A stretch of 64,000 nt of DNA from Aphidius gifuensis (GCF_014905175.1 NC_057789.1:11646876-11710875), one strand, 5' to 3'. Positions 1-11,339 are shown, counted from the stretch's first letter. Program-made: numbers and translations. Notes: generated by a model not told the origin, from the letters alone.

Positions 1-330
1 GTTGACATCTTTTTCCATATTGGCATACTTTAATATATTCAAGACGAACTCATTAGCCGATTTTTTAAAGTAGTCATAATATTAACTGTTGAATTATTTT
101 CTCATAAAATTTTTTATACACGTTGATGAATTTAATTATTATTTAGCGTTGTCGAATAAAAAAAAACAGTTTGACAGCTGTGTACAGTGGTGTGTACATA
201 GTGGTGTGAGTGATTTTAATCATTTACTTCATTTTATAAAAAAAAGAGGGCACTTTCAACTATCATACACTTCATGTAGTATCATACGTATGATTGTATG
301 ATACCCCGAAAATCGTCGAATTACCCAACA
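1..330. other. AT-rich leader, no gene recognised
   Basis: No coding exon or RNA gene is recognised here. The only structure seen is a short perfect hairpin around 278-302, where GTATCATAC is followed after a few bases by GTATGATAC. Confidence 0.5.
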
Positions 331-884
331 CTGCTGTGAATTGACCAATCAAAAGGTCGCCTTCTCGCCACAAAAATGGAAGACTTTATGCGCGCGCGAT
401 ACAAATTCGTTAAGAAAATTTTCAAGTTTTTTTTTAATTTTTCAGAAGTTATCATATTTATTCAACTAGATTTGGTATATTTTATAATGATTTACATACA
501 TCAATAATGAAAATTAATTATTTATATTAAATAAATTAATCCAAGTATAATAAATACAACACAACCTCTATTGTTTGTGGCCTCAAAAAAAACAACAACA
601 ATGAAAATATTATAATTTATTTGTTAAACTGTCTTGGTTTTTTTATTTTTTTTATTTTTTATAAACATGCTCCACATATATTTATTAGTATTTACAACAA
701 TATAAAAAATAGTTGTCAAAACAGTATGTTAGAGAGAGAGGATCTTATAATAGAGATTGCATGTTAGAAAGAAAAGCAAAACAGCGCGTTCTTGATTGGT
801 TGAAAAAATAAGGCTGCGCAGAACGCGACGAAAAAAGCATGGACTACTGCCATACCTGTAGTACTTCTACCATGACCAATCCCT
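331..884. repeat. Interspersed repeat H, copy 1
   Basis: This 550-base segment is found again in opposite orientation at about 8121-8675. Shared landmarks include GACCAATCAAAAGGTCGCC, a GCGCGCG block, TTAGAGAGAGAGGATCTTAT and ACCTGTAGTACTTCTACCAT. The two copies differ by scattered substitutions and small indels. No protein is encoded. It is probably a non-autonomous DNA element; copy 2 sits inside a larger inverted-repeat unit that suggests its ends. Confidence 0.8.
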
Positions 885-905
885 ACCCTAGAGTGAAACC
901 GTCAG

Positions 906-1405
906 CAGTCCAATTCACAGGGCAATTTTTTTCAATTTAGAGCTTTTTTTTGCCGGTGATGGCGCTTGTAAAATTTTTTTTATATAGATTTTACCTACAA
1001 AAGCTCTACAAGCGCCGCCAGTGGAGGAAAAAAGCCCTAAATTGTAATGCCCTAGGGGACGTTCCAAAAATCACTCGGAAACCCGGACCGGCGCAGTAGA
1101 TGAAAAAATATAGAGATAAAATAAACTTAAAAGTAACTAGAGGTTACTGTAGATATTGTAAGCAACAAAAACAGCCATATTGCATATGCCATTTACTTTT
1201 GGTACTTATTACAGTTGTGAAAAGTATTTTTTATAATTATTATTAATAATTAAACAATAATAATTTATTGTTTTGTGCCTATAAAAATACATGAACAAAA
1301 AATCATGTCTACCACAACAAAATATCAAAAATTTTCTATGATCACAATCTTGGCCTTCCGAGTTTCCGAGTGATTTTTGGAACGTCCCCCTGTGAATTGG
1401 ACCGC
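906..1405. mobile_element. MITE family B inside C, itself interrupted by A
   Basis: Family B has terminal inverted repeats CAGTCCAATTCACAGGGC and GCCCTGTGAATTGGACTG and a palindromic body with GGCGCTTGTAAA and ACAAGCGCC. This copy is cut at TAATGCCCT by a family A element and resumes CTGTGAATTGGACC. Uninterrupted copies occur at 42420, 42958 and 46543. Confidence 0.85.
1055..1389. mobile_element. MITE family A, copy 1 (innermost)
   Basis: A 335-base element with ends GGGGACGTTCCAAAAATCAC and GTGATTTTTGGAACGTCCCC. Other copies lie at 7687 (opposite orientation), 44870 (interrupted) and 46751. No coding capacity. The target duplication is unclear (two or three bases). Confidence 0.85.
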
Positions 1406-1600
1406 AGAAGAAGTTCAAGAGGTATGTTATGCGCATGCGCGAATATTGACGCACACAGAGACAAATTGTATGCCTGTGTGTACAAGAATTATGAGTGGGG
1501 GAATGAAGCTGTTACACAGATATACAATTTGCCTTTGTGTGCTTCCATATTCGCGCATGTGCATATGGTTTCTCATGATCTTCTGCCGGTTTCACTCTAA

Positions 1601-1779
1601 CTCCTAAGGCCTAAACGTTGGCAAACGCTGCTCTGCGCTGCTCAGAGCTTAGAAGTTAGCACTTGGAAATTATCTTAATGTTGTTGAATGTTTTGACTGG
1701 TTATGAATTATGATAACAAATAGAAACTGTTAATAATTTATAACAATCATCAGTTGTGACAAATTAACAAAAAAAGATA
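1601..1779 (+). promoter_or_regulatory. 5' flank and leader of PRPF31
   Basis: This is the only single-copy sequence between the MITE nest and the PRPF31 start codon, so it should hold the promoter and 5' untranslated region. A GC-richer stretch (GCTGCTCTGCGCTGCTCAGAG) lies at about 1628-1650. No clear TATA box is seen. Assignment rests on position. Confidence 0.4.
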
Positions 1780-3440
1780 ATGTCATTGGCTGACGAATTA
1801 CTTGCCGATTTGGAAGAAAACGACGATGGAGATAGATTTATGGATGAAGAGGAACCGGATTTTGTTCCGGCTCCAATTGCTCAGCCCATGGAACAAGGTT
1901 AGTTTATTTATTAATTAAAAAAAAAAATAATACTATTTATATATATATTCTAATTGTAGTGAAACAATTGATCTTTTATCTATGAAGAAAAAAAAATTCA
2001 TTTAAACATTTTAATTAACATAGGAATTATCAAAGTAACATCTGTTAGAGAACTGGCAAAACTTGGTGATTCTCCTGAGCTCCAACAAATATCATCACTC
2101 ATTGACAGATACAGCAAAGTCTTGAGAAAATCATCAGATATTGTTGGCCCAGTTGAATCTGATCCCGAATATCAATTAATTGTTGAGGCAAACGACATAG
2201 CAGTTCACATCGATGATGAGCTCCAAATTGTTCACCGTTTTGTTCGTGATAAATATTCAAAAAGATTCCCTGAACTCGAATCACTTGTCGTTGGGCCATT
2301 GGAGTACGTTCAAACTGTTCGTGAGCTTGGTAACGATTTGGACAAAGCAAAAAACAATGAAACTCTTCAAAAATTTTTAACACAAGCAACGATAATGGTT
2401 GTCTCAGTCACAGCATCAACAACTCAAGGACAGTTATTAACAAACGATGAAAAAGAAGCAATATGCGAAGCTTGTGACATGGCAGTTAATTTAAATAACA
2501 CAAAATTAAAAATATATGATTATGTTGAGAGTAGAATGGCATTTATTGCACCTAATTTATCAATAATTGTTGGTGCATCAACAGCAGCTAAAATAATGGG
2601 CGTAGCTGGTGGATTAACAAAATTATCAAAAATGCCAGCCTGTAATTTACTCGTTCTTGGTTCACAAAAAACATTATTATCTGGCTTTTCACAAACAGCA
2701 ACTCTACCACATACTGGATTTATTTATTATTCAGACATTGTTCAAGATACTCCACCCGATATGAGAAGAAAAGCAGCTAGACTTGTTGCTGCTAAAAGTA
2801 TGCTTGCTGCTCGTATAGATGCCTGTCATGAAAGTACTGATGGACAAATTGGTCAATCACTTAAAGATGAAATTGAAAAAAAACTTGATAAATTACAGGA
2901 ACCACCACCTGTTAAATTCATCAAACCACTACCAAAACCAATTGATCCTGGCAGGAAAAAGAGAGGTGGTAAAAGAGTTAGAAAAATGAAAGAACGCTAT
3001 GCTATTACGGAGTTTAGAAAACATGCGAACCGCATGAATTTTGCTGATGTAAGTTTGATTTTTAATTTTTAATTTTTTTAAAAATAAAATTGTATTTTAT
3101 TATATTGCAGATTGAGAGTGATGCTTATCAAGAAGATTTAGGATATACACGGGGTACAATTGGTAAAGCTGGAACTGGAAGAATACGTTTACCTCAAATT
3201 GATGAAAAAACAAAAGTTCGTATATCAAAAACATTACAAAAAAATTTACAAAAACAACAACAATGGGGTGGTAGTACAACAGTTAAAAAACATGTATCTG
3301 GTACAGCATCAAGTGTTGCATTTACACCATTACAAGGATTGGAAATTGTTAATCCTCAAGCTGCTGAAAAGAAGGTCAATGAGGCCAATGCTAAATATTT
3401 TTCAAATACTGCTGGTTTTATAAACGTCAAAAATACATAA
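1780..3440 (+). CDS. Prp31: U4/U6 small nuclear ribonucleoprotein Prp31
   Basis: Spliceosomal protein that binds U4 snRNA together with the 15.5K protein and is needed to form the U4/U6.U5 tri-snRNP in the nucleus. Exons are 1780-1897, 2024-3048 and 3111-3440. Donors are GTTAGT and GTAAGT, acceptors TAG and GCAG, and the frame is continuous for 490 residues, against about 499 in the human protein. The acidic start MSLADELLADLEEND is followed by the NOSIC region (about 90-145), the Nop domain (about 190-330, with TASTTQGQ, IAPNLS and GASTAAKIMGVAGG) and the Prp31 C-terminal domain with KKRGGKR, YQEDLG and TASSVAFTPLQGLEIVNPQA. These motifs match the family nearly residue for residue. The first exon is short and acidic, as expected, and there is no sign of damage. 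It is flanked on both sides by transposon nests. Confidence 0.97.
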
Positions 3441-3458
3441 AACATCTACTTGACACAC

Positions 3459-3464
3459 AATAAA
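3459..3464 (+). terminator. Poly(A) signal of PRPF31
   Basis: AATAAA lies 19 bases after the PRPF31 stop codon, in a position typical of a short insect 3' untranslated region. Confidence 0.6.
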
Positions 3465-4218
3465 GCTGTATTAATATACTCAGTCCATCAGTTCATCTTC
3501 AACGTAAGCTAATTAAAATTTTAACCATTGTAATAAAAAAAAAGTTTAAAAATCTACCAAATACTATCAGTTTGTAAAAATTATTTTTTATTATAACAAC
3601 TGAGTATCGTTATCACTTATTTAAAATTTAAAATAAAATGGAAAAGTACAAACTTCAATGTCAACTACGATTTTTTTTAACATTCAAAAGTCAACAACAT
3701 AAATAAAAATAAAATAATAAAGTTGCACGTGTTTAGAGTATTTAATTTTAATTTTTTAATCTTTGTGAAATGAAAATTAAAAAAAAAAAAAAATATGTAG
3801 GATCAAGTCCTTAGTAAGTCGCACAGCATGTAATGTCAAAAAAAAAAAAAAAAAAAATAGATATGTATTAGTGTAGAAATACATCGAAGTATAAAATACT
3901 TGCCTTATTCGAGTTGAATTTTGTACGTGAATGAAGACAGAGAGAACGTCCAAACTCAAGAAAGTCCAACTGCTAACAAAAAAAAAAAAAAAAAATACTG
4001 ATAAACAAGAATAACAAGATCCACACATATAGAGTCAATACATAAATATAGAATCTCACATACAACGCAGTACATATATATCATATACATATTTGCCTTT
4101 CTACCCATGTGCCTCATGATTCTCAACATTCTTAGTCTCATGTATAGTGTATACCCCATTCTTCACCGGTGCCACATCGTTCAGTTACCAAAAAAGTATG
4201 TAAAAAGTCATATCTTTC

Positions 4219-4261
<43 letters not shown>

Positions 4262-4386
4262 TTATATATCATTGAAATTATTTAAATTGTTGAAAAAAAT
4301 ATTTCAATATTATTTTTAACCTGACATTGTGATGTAAAATTTGTGAGTTTTTAAATAAGTGATTTCAACAGGTTGTTTTGGATAAA
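3465..4386. other. Spacer with homopolymer runs
   Basis: AT-rich sequence with several A runs (3779, 3839, 3979). Apparent reading frames here are translations of A/T homopolymers and have no protein character. Confidence 0.5.
4219..4260. repeat. (CAA)n microsatellite
   Basis: An uninterrupted run of 14 CAA units in non-coding sequence. It yields a spurious poly-threonine frame. Confidence 0.9.
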
Positions 4387-4455
4387 ATGGCGAGCTGGTC
4401 AACATTGAGTCAAGATGACCCTGAATCAAGATGGACTAAATCTGGTAGATTTTGA
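4387..4455 (+). CDS. Possible tiny ORF or orphan first exon
   Basis: A 22-codon frame beginning MASWSTLSQDDPESRWTKSG and ending in TGA. Base use is more balanced than in the AT-rich surroundings, and a Kozak-like AAAATGG precedes it. It could be a first exon, but the only donor inside (GTAGAT at 4445) is poor and no partner exon was recognised downstream. No function is proposed. Confidence 0.2.
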   Translation: MASWSTLSQDDPESRWTKSGRF

Positions 4456-5534
4456 ATATTCATAAAAATTTATTGGAAATGTTTTTTTTAATAATAATTA
4501 GATCAGTTCGACTTGTTTTATTTTATGTTTAATGATATATCTTAACTGGTATATTTCATTACAACAAGTGTATAATGGAGATCATAGGGCAAAGGAATGG
4601 CAAGTCAATATGACGAGATATATCAGCTAGTCCTGTACAAATGTCCCTCCATCGGGCACGAGAATTAAATTATATATTTAAAGTAATATAATAAATATAA
4701 AGGGAACTTTGGTCTTACATCATGTCCTTCAGGACACACGCAATTATTCACTTTCTGTCCAACTACTCATGCACGCACGAATAATGAATTGAATTGTGAA
4801 TTTTAATGGTAAAGTTGGAACAGAAAGTTTTTTAATAAAAAAAAAAGACGATGTATTCCCAATTCGATGAATGGCATACCATCGAAAGATACCATGTTAA
4901 GAACTCTTTAAAATCTTGATTTTTTTTTTTTACTTTTTCTTGAATCTTGAGTTATTTTGTAGTTGGTATTTTTAGCACTATTGGTGATTGGGAATTTAAA
5001 TTAAAATAGATTGTGGAAACTTGATAACATTTAACAAATGGTTGACTTAAAATTATTAGATAAGTTTTTATACATTATTTTAAATAATCACGTTTTCTTG
5101 ATTTATTCTTATGACTTTTATTACTAATTATTAATAATGTCATAAATAATTAGTTATTTTGATAATGAGTCTTTGATCAAATTTTTTTATTTTGTAATAT
5201 GTTAATCAATATTGTCTACTTGTTCTTATAAATATATATATTCCAAAAAAAACAATTTTTTTATATTCAAAATTTTAAATATCTTGTAAAAAAATAATTT
5301 TCCATTCAAACGGTATATGATTGTCAAGATTGTTTATCAAGGTATATTAAAATTTATTGAATAGTTCGTTGATCGTTCTTAATTTTCATACTCCAATTAT
5401 TTCATAATTTATTTGTTTTGTGTCAATAAAATTTCATTTTAAAAAACCAATACACAATACCTAAAAATTAAAAAATTTTATTCTTCAAAAAATAAAGCCA
5501 TTATTATTACTATTATTCACAAAAAATAAAACTT
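4456..5534. other. AT-rich spacer
   Basis: No gene recognised. A moderately GC-richer patch at 4570-4665 (GGAGATCATAGGGCAAAGG onward) and another at 4710-4790 could be conserved non-coding sequence, but nothing identifies them. Confidence 0.4.
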
Positions 5535-7330
5535 CCCTAGCGAAAATGGCGACACCGATCCGACACCAATCCGACAGTCGGTTTGTGCACAGATCTCATA
5601 CAAAAACGACACAAAACCGACACACGACTATAAGAATTTCTAAGTAACAAAAATAAATAATAAAAAGCATTTAAAAAATAAAATATTATGTCTAAAAATT
5701 TCTAAATAATATTCTTATAATTTAAGACACATTAGAATTTTTTTTAAATAATTTTTTTATTGAAAAAACTCAATTCTGTTTATGTATTAAAAGTGAGGTT
5801 AGCTGTCAGAATCATCTGTACACGACTGTGAGATTTTACAATTCTCACACAATTCCGACACAATTCCAATACACGACTGTGAGAATTGTAAATCCGACAC
5901 AAATCCGACAGACGTACGACAGTATATTTTTATTTTGTATTTAATATAAAAAAAGAGCATTTTATGAATAAAAATTTTTGTTCAATATTAAAGTTATAAT
6001 ATTTTAATAATTTTAGGCATATTAGATTTTTTTTTTTCGAATAAATTTTGATAAAAAAAATAATTGGAATCGTCTGTGAGAATTTGCGATTTACAAAAAT
6101 TTTTGTTTAATAATAAAATTATAATCTTTTAATAATTATAGGCATATTAGATTTTTTTTTAAATTATTTTATTAGAAAATTATCATTTTTTGGTTTTTTT
6201 ATGAGGTTAAAAAAGGTTTTTTTTTAAATACTTTTTTTTCAAAACTAATACATTTAATCAGTTTCCCACATATTTGGTATTTTTGTAACTCGAATGTCAT
6301 TTGTAATGAAATATGTATTTGGTTTCCCATGTTTCCCATTATTTTTTTTGTCAAAATTTATTCAAAGAAAAAAAAACTAATATGCCTAAAATTATTAAAA
6401 TATTATAAGTTATAAGAGCCGGGGAGTTCGTCTGTTATTTCAGCTTGCCGTAAATACCATGGCAACATGGTGAAATATAGTTAAAAAAAAAGACGATCTG
6501 AACCTCGTACATGGAAAAAATGGCCTCAAAAAATGGCCTTATTTTTTTTGGCCTCTTAAAAATGGCCTTATATTTTTGGCCTTTTAAAAATGGCCTTAAA
6601 AATGGCCTTATTTTTTTTGGCCTCTTAAAAATGGCCTCAAAAAATGGCCAAAAGAGGCCAAAAACATAAGGCCATTTTTTAAAGCCATTTTTAAGAAGCC
6701 AAAAAAAAAAATAAGGCCATTTTTTGAGGCCATTTTTAAGAGGCCAAAAATATAAGGCCATTTTTAAGAGGCCAAAAAAAATAAGGCCATTTTTTCCATG
6801 TACGAGGTTCAGATCGTCTTTTTTTTTAACTATATTTCACCATGTTGCCATGGTATTTACGGCAAGCTGAAATAACAGACGAACTTCCCGGCTCTGATTA
6901 TAACTTTAAAATTTTTATTCATAAAATGCTCTTTTTTTATATTAAATACAAAATAAAAATATACTGTCGTACGTCTGTCGGAATTGTGTCGGATTTACAA
7001 TTCTCAGAGTCGTGTATCGGAATTGTGTCGGAATTGTGTGAGAATTGTAAAATCCCACAGTCGTGTACAGATGATTCTGACAGCTAACCTCACTTTTAAT
7101 ACATAAACAGAATTGAGTTTTTTCAATAAAAAAATTATTTTAAAAAAATTCTAATGTGTCTTAAATTATAAGAATATTATTTAGAAATTTTTAGACATAA
7201 TATTTTATTTTTTTAAATGCTTTTTACTATTTATTTTTGTGACTTAGAAATTCTTATAGTCGTGTGTCGGTTTTGTGTCGTTTTTGTATGAGATCAGTGC
7301 ACAAACCGACTATCGGCATTTTCGCTAGGG
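5535..7330. mobile_element. Large fold-back element with arms of about 450 bases
   Basis: The left end CCCTAGCGAAAATGGCGACA is mirrored by ATTTTCGCTAGGG at the right end. The inverted match continues with short gaps for about 450 bases on each side, including CGACACACGACTATAAGAA, GTGAGGTTAGCTGTCAGAAT and GACGTACGACAGTATATTTT. No transposase frame exists. The apparent frames at 6435-6761 and 6842-7087 are produced by the palindrome itself. Confidence 0.9.
6416..6894. mobile_element. Inner palindromic element with AAAAATGGCC repeats
   Basis: It lies at the centre of the larger fold-back. Its ends GAGCCGGGGAGTTCGTCTG and CAGACGAACTTCCCGGCTC are inverted, and the match continues through CATGGCAACATGGTGAAATA. 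The core is an array of TGGCC units first in one orientation, then the other, so the whole could fold into one long hairpin. It may be a separate insertion or an amplified loop of the outer element. Confidence 0.85.
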
Positions 7331-7548
7331 TTATTTTTTTTTTTTATATAATACTAGTAATTTTCGATTGAATTTTGTTTTTTTTTTTTTTTTGGTTCTG
7401 ATATAGGTATAAAACTCTATAGAACGTGATTTACGAAATAAAAAAATATACTCATTTTTTTTTTTTTAATTATCATGTTCAAAATTATTGGATGAAAATC
7501 TAGCAGATTCCTTGAAAAGCCAAGCATGGAAAAAATTTTAGGGTTAAC

Positions 7549-7686
7549 TAGAGTAAAACCGGCAGAAGAAGATCATGAGAAACCTTATGCACATAAGCGA
7601 ATATTGAAGCACACAAAGACAAATTGTATATCTGTGTGTACAAGAATTGCGAGTGGGGGAATGAAGCTGTTCACACAGATATACAA
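7549..7686. mobile_element. MITE family C, copy 2 (left part)
   Basis: It begins TAGAGTAAAACCGGCAGAAG and follows copy 1 through GAGTGGGGGAATGAAGCTGTT, then stops at a family A element. The right half of family C is not found after it. This copy supplies the empty site for the family B insertion in copy 1. Confidence 0.75.
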
Positions 7687-8019
7687 GGGGACGTTCCAAA
7701 AATCATTCGGAAACCCGGAAGGTCAAGATTGTGATCACAGAAAATTTTTGATATTTTGTTGTGGTAGACATGATTTTTTGTTCATGTATTTTTATAGACA
7801 CAAAACAATAAATTATTATTGTTTAATTATTAATAATAATTATAAAAATACTTTTCACAACTGTAATAAGTAACAACAGTAAATGGCATATGCAATATGG
7901 CTGTTTTTGTTGCTTACAATATCTACAGTAACCTCTAGTTACTTTTAAGTTTATTTTATCACTATATTTTTTTATCTACTGCGCCGGTCCGGGTTTCCGA
8001 GGGTTTTTTGGAACTCCCC
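7687..8019. mobile_element. MITE family A, copy 2
   Basis: Opposite in orientation to copy 1. Starts GGGGACGTTCCAAAAATCA and ends TTGGAACTCCCC. The right terminus has decayed by a few bases. Confidence 0.85.
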
Positions 8020-8021
8020 TC

Positions 8022-8965
8022 TATATCGTCCTCCCAGTAACAAAACAGCCTAAGCGCTAAAACCAGCTAAAACCGTTATTTCAATCATAAAAGAACGTAT
8101 TCCAATTTATGGTTGCACCCATGGTAGAAGTACTACAGGTATGGCAGTAGTCCATGCTTTTTTCGTCGCGTTCTGCGCAGCCTTATTTTTTCAACCAATC
8201 AAGAACGCGCCATCGAGCTGTTTTGCTTTTCTTTCTAACACGCAATCTCTATTATAAGATCCTCTCTCTCTAACATACTGTGTTGACAACTATTTTTTAT
8301 ATTGTTGTAAATACTAATAAATATATGTGGAGCATGTTTATAAAAAATCAAAAAAATAAAAAAACCAAGACAGTTTAACAAATAAATTATAATATTTTCA
8401 TTGTTGTTGTTTTTTTTGATGCCACAAACAATAGAGGTTGTGTTGTATTTATTATACTTGGATTCATTTATTTAATATAAATAATTAATTTTTATTATTG
8501 ATGTATGTGAATCATTATAAAATATACCAAATCTAGTTGAATAAATATGATAACTTTTGAAAAATTTAAAAAGAACTTGAAAATTTTCTTAACAAATTTG
8601 TATCGCGCGCGCATAAAGTCTTCCATTTTTGTGGCGAGAAGGCGACCTTTTGATTGGTCGATTCACAGCGGCCAAACCAGGCTGCGCACTGCCATACCTG
8701 TAGTATTTCTACCATGGTTGCACCATATTTATGCGTCATTCTTTTACATGTTTTTACAAAAGAAAAATACAAAGACCGTATGTGCCAGAAATTGAAAACA
8801 AAAGAGCGTACCTTCGGAGATATGCCCTTTTCACTTCAAGAAAGCGGACATACGCCTATTTGTTATTTTTTTGTTTTTTCCAAAATGCTCTAAAATTCGT
8901 CTAAAATTAGTACTCTAAAATAAAATCGAGATACTTTTTGTTACTGAGGCGTCGATATAGTTGCC
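8022..8965. mobile_element. Inverted-repeat element containing repeat H copy 2
   Basis: Ends CTATATCGTCCTCCCAGTAAC and GTTACTGAGGCGTCGATATAG are inverted. A second inverted pair inside reads ATGGTTGCACCCATGGTAG (8108) and CTACCATGGTTGCACCATA (8709). The core 8121-8675 is the reverse complement of 331-884. No protein is encoded; frames at 8547-8893 are incidental. Confidence 0.75.
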
Positions 8966-9005
8966 GGATACTTAGGTTTAAAAATTTTCCAACAAAACTC
9001 TTCAC

Positions 9006-9056
9006 CGTCCGATGGACTTAACTCGAATGCATACGTAGGACGTCCATTAGACGGTT
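9006..9056. repeat. Short imperfect hairpin
   Basis: CCGTCCGATGGAC is followed 20 bases later by GACGTCCATTAGACGG, giving an imperfect stem. Probably a transposon remnant. Confidence 0.4.
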
Positions 9057-9097
9057 AGAAAACAAAACCTGTATTCATTTTGTTCAGGTCTTTGTAT

Positions 9098-9296
9098 CCA
9101 GGATAGCTATTCTCGACATAATTATCCCCTCAGTTATCCCCGGCGACAGGGATAACTATTTTGTGGAAATTCACCTTAATTTATGGCTTTATTTGTATCT
9201 TTTTCAATGGTTTCCATCAAACGACTATATCGCTTTTCAGCGTTTTCATGTTATCCCCGGTACAGGGGATAATTATGTCGAGAATAGCTATCCTGG
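9098..9296. mobile_element. 199-base MITE with 32-base inverted termini
   Basis: CCAGGATAGCTATTCTCGAC begins the element, and the reverse complement (GTCGAGAATAGCTATCCTGG) ends it. The match runs on through ATAATTATCCCC. An internal smaller hairpin holds GTTATCCC and GGGATAAC. The near-perfect termini suggest a young insertion; only one copy is in this window. Confidence 0.85.
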
Positions 9297-9922
9297 AGGT
9301 AGAAGTTATTCGGACGTGTATGCACTGTAAAAAAAGAAATAATTAGTTTCACTATGTTACTATAGTATCGAGGGACGTTTTCGGAAATATCAATATTATT
9401 TTTTATAATTTTTTTTACTATGTGAACTTTAAATTTTACTATAGTAACATAGTAAAAAGTAAAAACTAATCTGCTGAGGTAAAACCCGTTTTCATTTTGA
9501 TTTTAGTAGACTTTACTTGTTCAATAGATAGTCTTCACTATACCAATATTACGAGCAACCATAGACGTAATACTTTTCACTATGTTGTGTGTTAAAATTA
9601 ACCATGACCGTGGAGGTACATTTGGAGAAATAAACCGTACTATGGAAATACCTTTAAAATGTGTTATGCAATTCTTATTTGTTACTATATACCAAATGGT
9701 GAAATTTATTAGGTCTGTAGTTAGCTTTACTATGTTAGCGTGAAAGAAGAAGGGAATCAATATATATATACATTTTTGATTCCATACATGTCTTATACCC
9801 GAATGGCTATTTCGGTAAACCGTCGGAGTTCAACACCAGAAACTCGGGTTCGAAAATAATTTAACGTTATTTTTTAAATAAACAAATAATTCTGTTTTTT
9901 TTTTTTTATCAACTTTTTAACA

Positions 9923-11280
9923 GCTAACCGGATCCGGCTTTTCTTACTCTTTCCTGATCCGAATCGGATCTAGATTGCCGGACTTTAATTGGACTTTATT
10001 TTTTTTTCAAAGTTATCTCCGGGTTCAGTCAGGTTTGGCTAAGGCTAACCGGATCCGGCTTTCCTTACTTTTTCCTGATCCGAATCGGATCCGGATTGCC
10101 GGACTTTCATCGGACTTTATTTTTTTTTTTTTAAAAGTTATCTCCAGGTTCAGTCAGGTTTGGCTAAGGCTAACCGGATTTGGTTTCCCTTACTCTATCC
10201 TGATCCAAATTAGATCCGGAATGCCGGACTTTAATTGAAGTTTGTTTTTTTTTCAAAGTTAACCTCCGGATTCGGTCAGGCTTGGCTAAGGTAAGCCGGA
10301 TCCGGTTTCCCTGATTCGAAACGGATCCAACTTAGAAGTATTTGAAAAGAAAAAAAAAAACTTAATTCCAGAATGTCATTTTATTTTTTGATAATATTAA
10401 ATACATTGTTGCATATATATAGTATTAATCATATCAAGTTTTTTTATTGTAATTTTTAAATAACTTTCTACGCTTGTAAAAGACTTTTGATTTCACTGAT
10501 TCCATGTACGCCGCCGTGGTCAATAGGATAGAGTTGCCGAATTTGATCAGAAGGGCCCAGAGATCAGTCCCCGCAAAATCCGGAATTTTAGTTTTATAGT
10601 TTAGGTTGAATTTTCTAAGATAGAATTACTTTTAATAATGATTCTTAAAAAAAATAATTGAAAAAAGCATATATTTTTTTTTTTTAAATCAAAATTTTTT
10701 TAAAACAAAATTCGGATCCGATTTAAATATAAATTCAGATCCAGTTTAAGTATAAATTCGGATATAGTTTAAGCATAGAATCAGATCCGGTTTGGATGTA
10801 AAATCGGATCCGATTTAAATGTAATTTCGGATACATAATTTGGTATCCGATTTAGCCACGGTGTCCTTATTGTAACCGGATCCGATTCGGATTTGTAATC
10901 AGGTAAACCGGATCCGACCTGGATCCGAATCAGACCGAAATTTCTACTCGGGATATATAAATATTTTATTAAAAATTCATATTCATTCACTCAAGTCCGA
11001 TTAAAGTCCGGCAATCTCGATCCGATTTGGATCAAGAAAGAGTAAAGAAAGCTGGATCCGGTTAGCCTTAGCCAAACCTGACTGAACCCGGAGATAACTT
11101 TGAAAAAAAAAATAAAGTCTGATTAAAGTCCGGCAATCTGGATCCGATTCGGATCAAGAAAGAGTAAGGAAAGCCGGATCCGGTTAGCCTTAGCCATAAC
11201 GGATCCGAAAAGGGTCAGGAAACCCGGATCCGGATTACCTTAGCCATACTGGATCCGATTCGAAGCCGGATTCAATTTTC
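9923..11280. mobile_element. Fold-back element built from about 122-base tandem units
   Basis: Left arm 9923-10345 has three full units and one partial, each running GCTAACCGGATCCGG, then ATTGCCGGACTTTAATTGGA, a T run, then GTTCAGTCAGGTTTGGCTAAG. Right arm about 10980-11280 has the same units in opposite orientation (CCGGATCCGGTTAGC). Between them, 10700-10860 holds degenerate repeats of about 27 bases around GGATCCGATTTAAAT. No coding capacity. A diverged fragment occurs at about 34003-34085. Confidence 0.85.
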
Positions 11281-11339
11281 ACTCGGGTATCGGTATCGTT
11301 TAATCGACTAAAGACGATCTCGGTCCCGCATGAAGGGTT

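Larger units (their letters stand above)
889..1600. mobile_element. MITE family C, copy 1, interrupted by B and A
   Basis: A palindromic element with ends TAGAGTGAAACCG and CCGGTTTCACTCTA. Its interior reads outward to the same motifs on both arms (GCGCATGCGCGAATATT on the left, AATATTCGCG-like sequence on the right). It is split after ACCGTCAG by a family B element, and the sequence resumes at CAGAAGAAG. The second family C copy at 7549 has the uninterrupted site ACCGGCAGAAGAAG, which shows a CAG duplication at the insertion. Confidence 0.8.

Noticed and set aside
6435..7087. Open frames of 108 and 81 codons in the fold-back element
   Set aside because: They are translations of palindromic TGGCC and A/T repeats; the KKWPYFF-type repeats have no protein character.
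7526..7873. A 115-codon frame beginning MEKILGLTRV
   Set aside because: It runs across the junction between MITE families C and A, so it is a chance frame in transposon sequence.
9780..9860. A tRNA suggested by GGGTTCGAAA after a tRNA-like stretch
   Set aside because: No cloverleaf could be drawn; the stem partners are absent.
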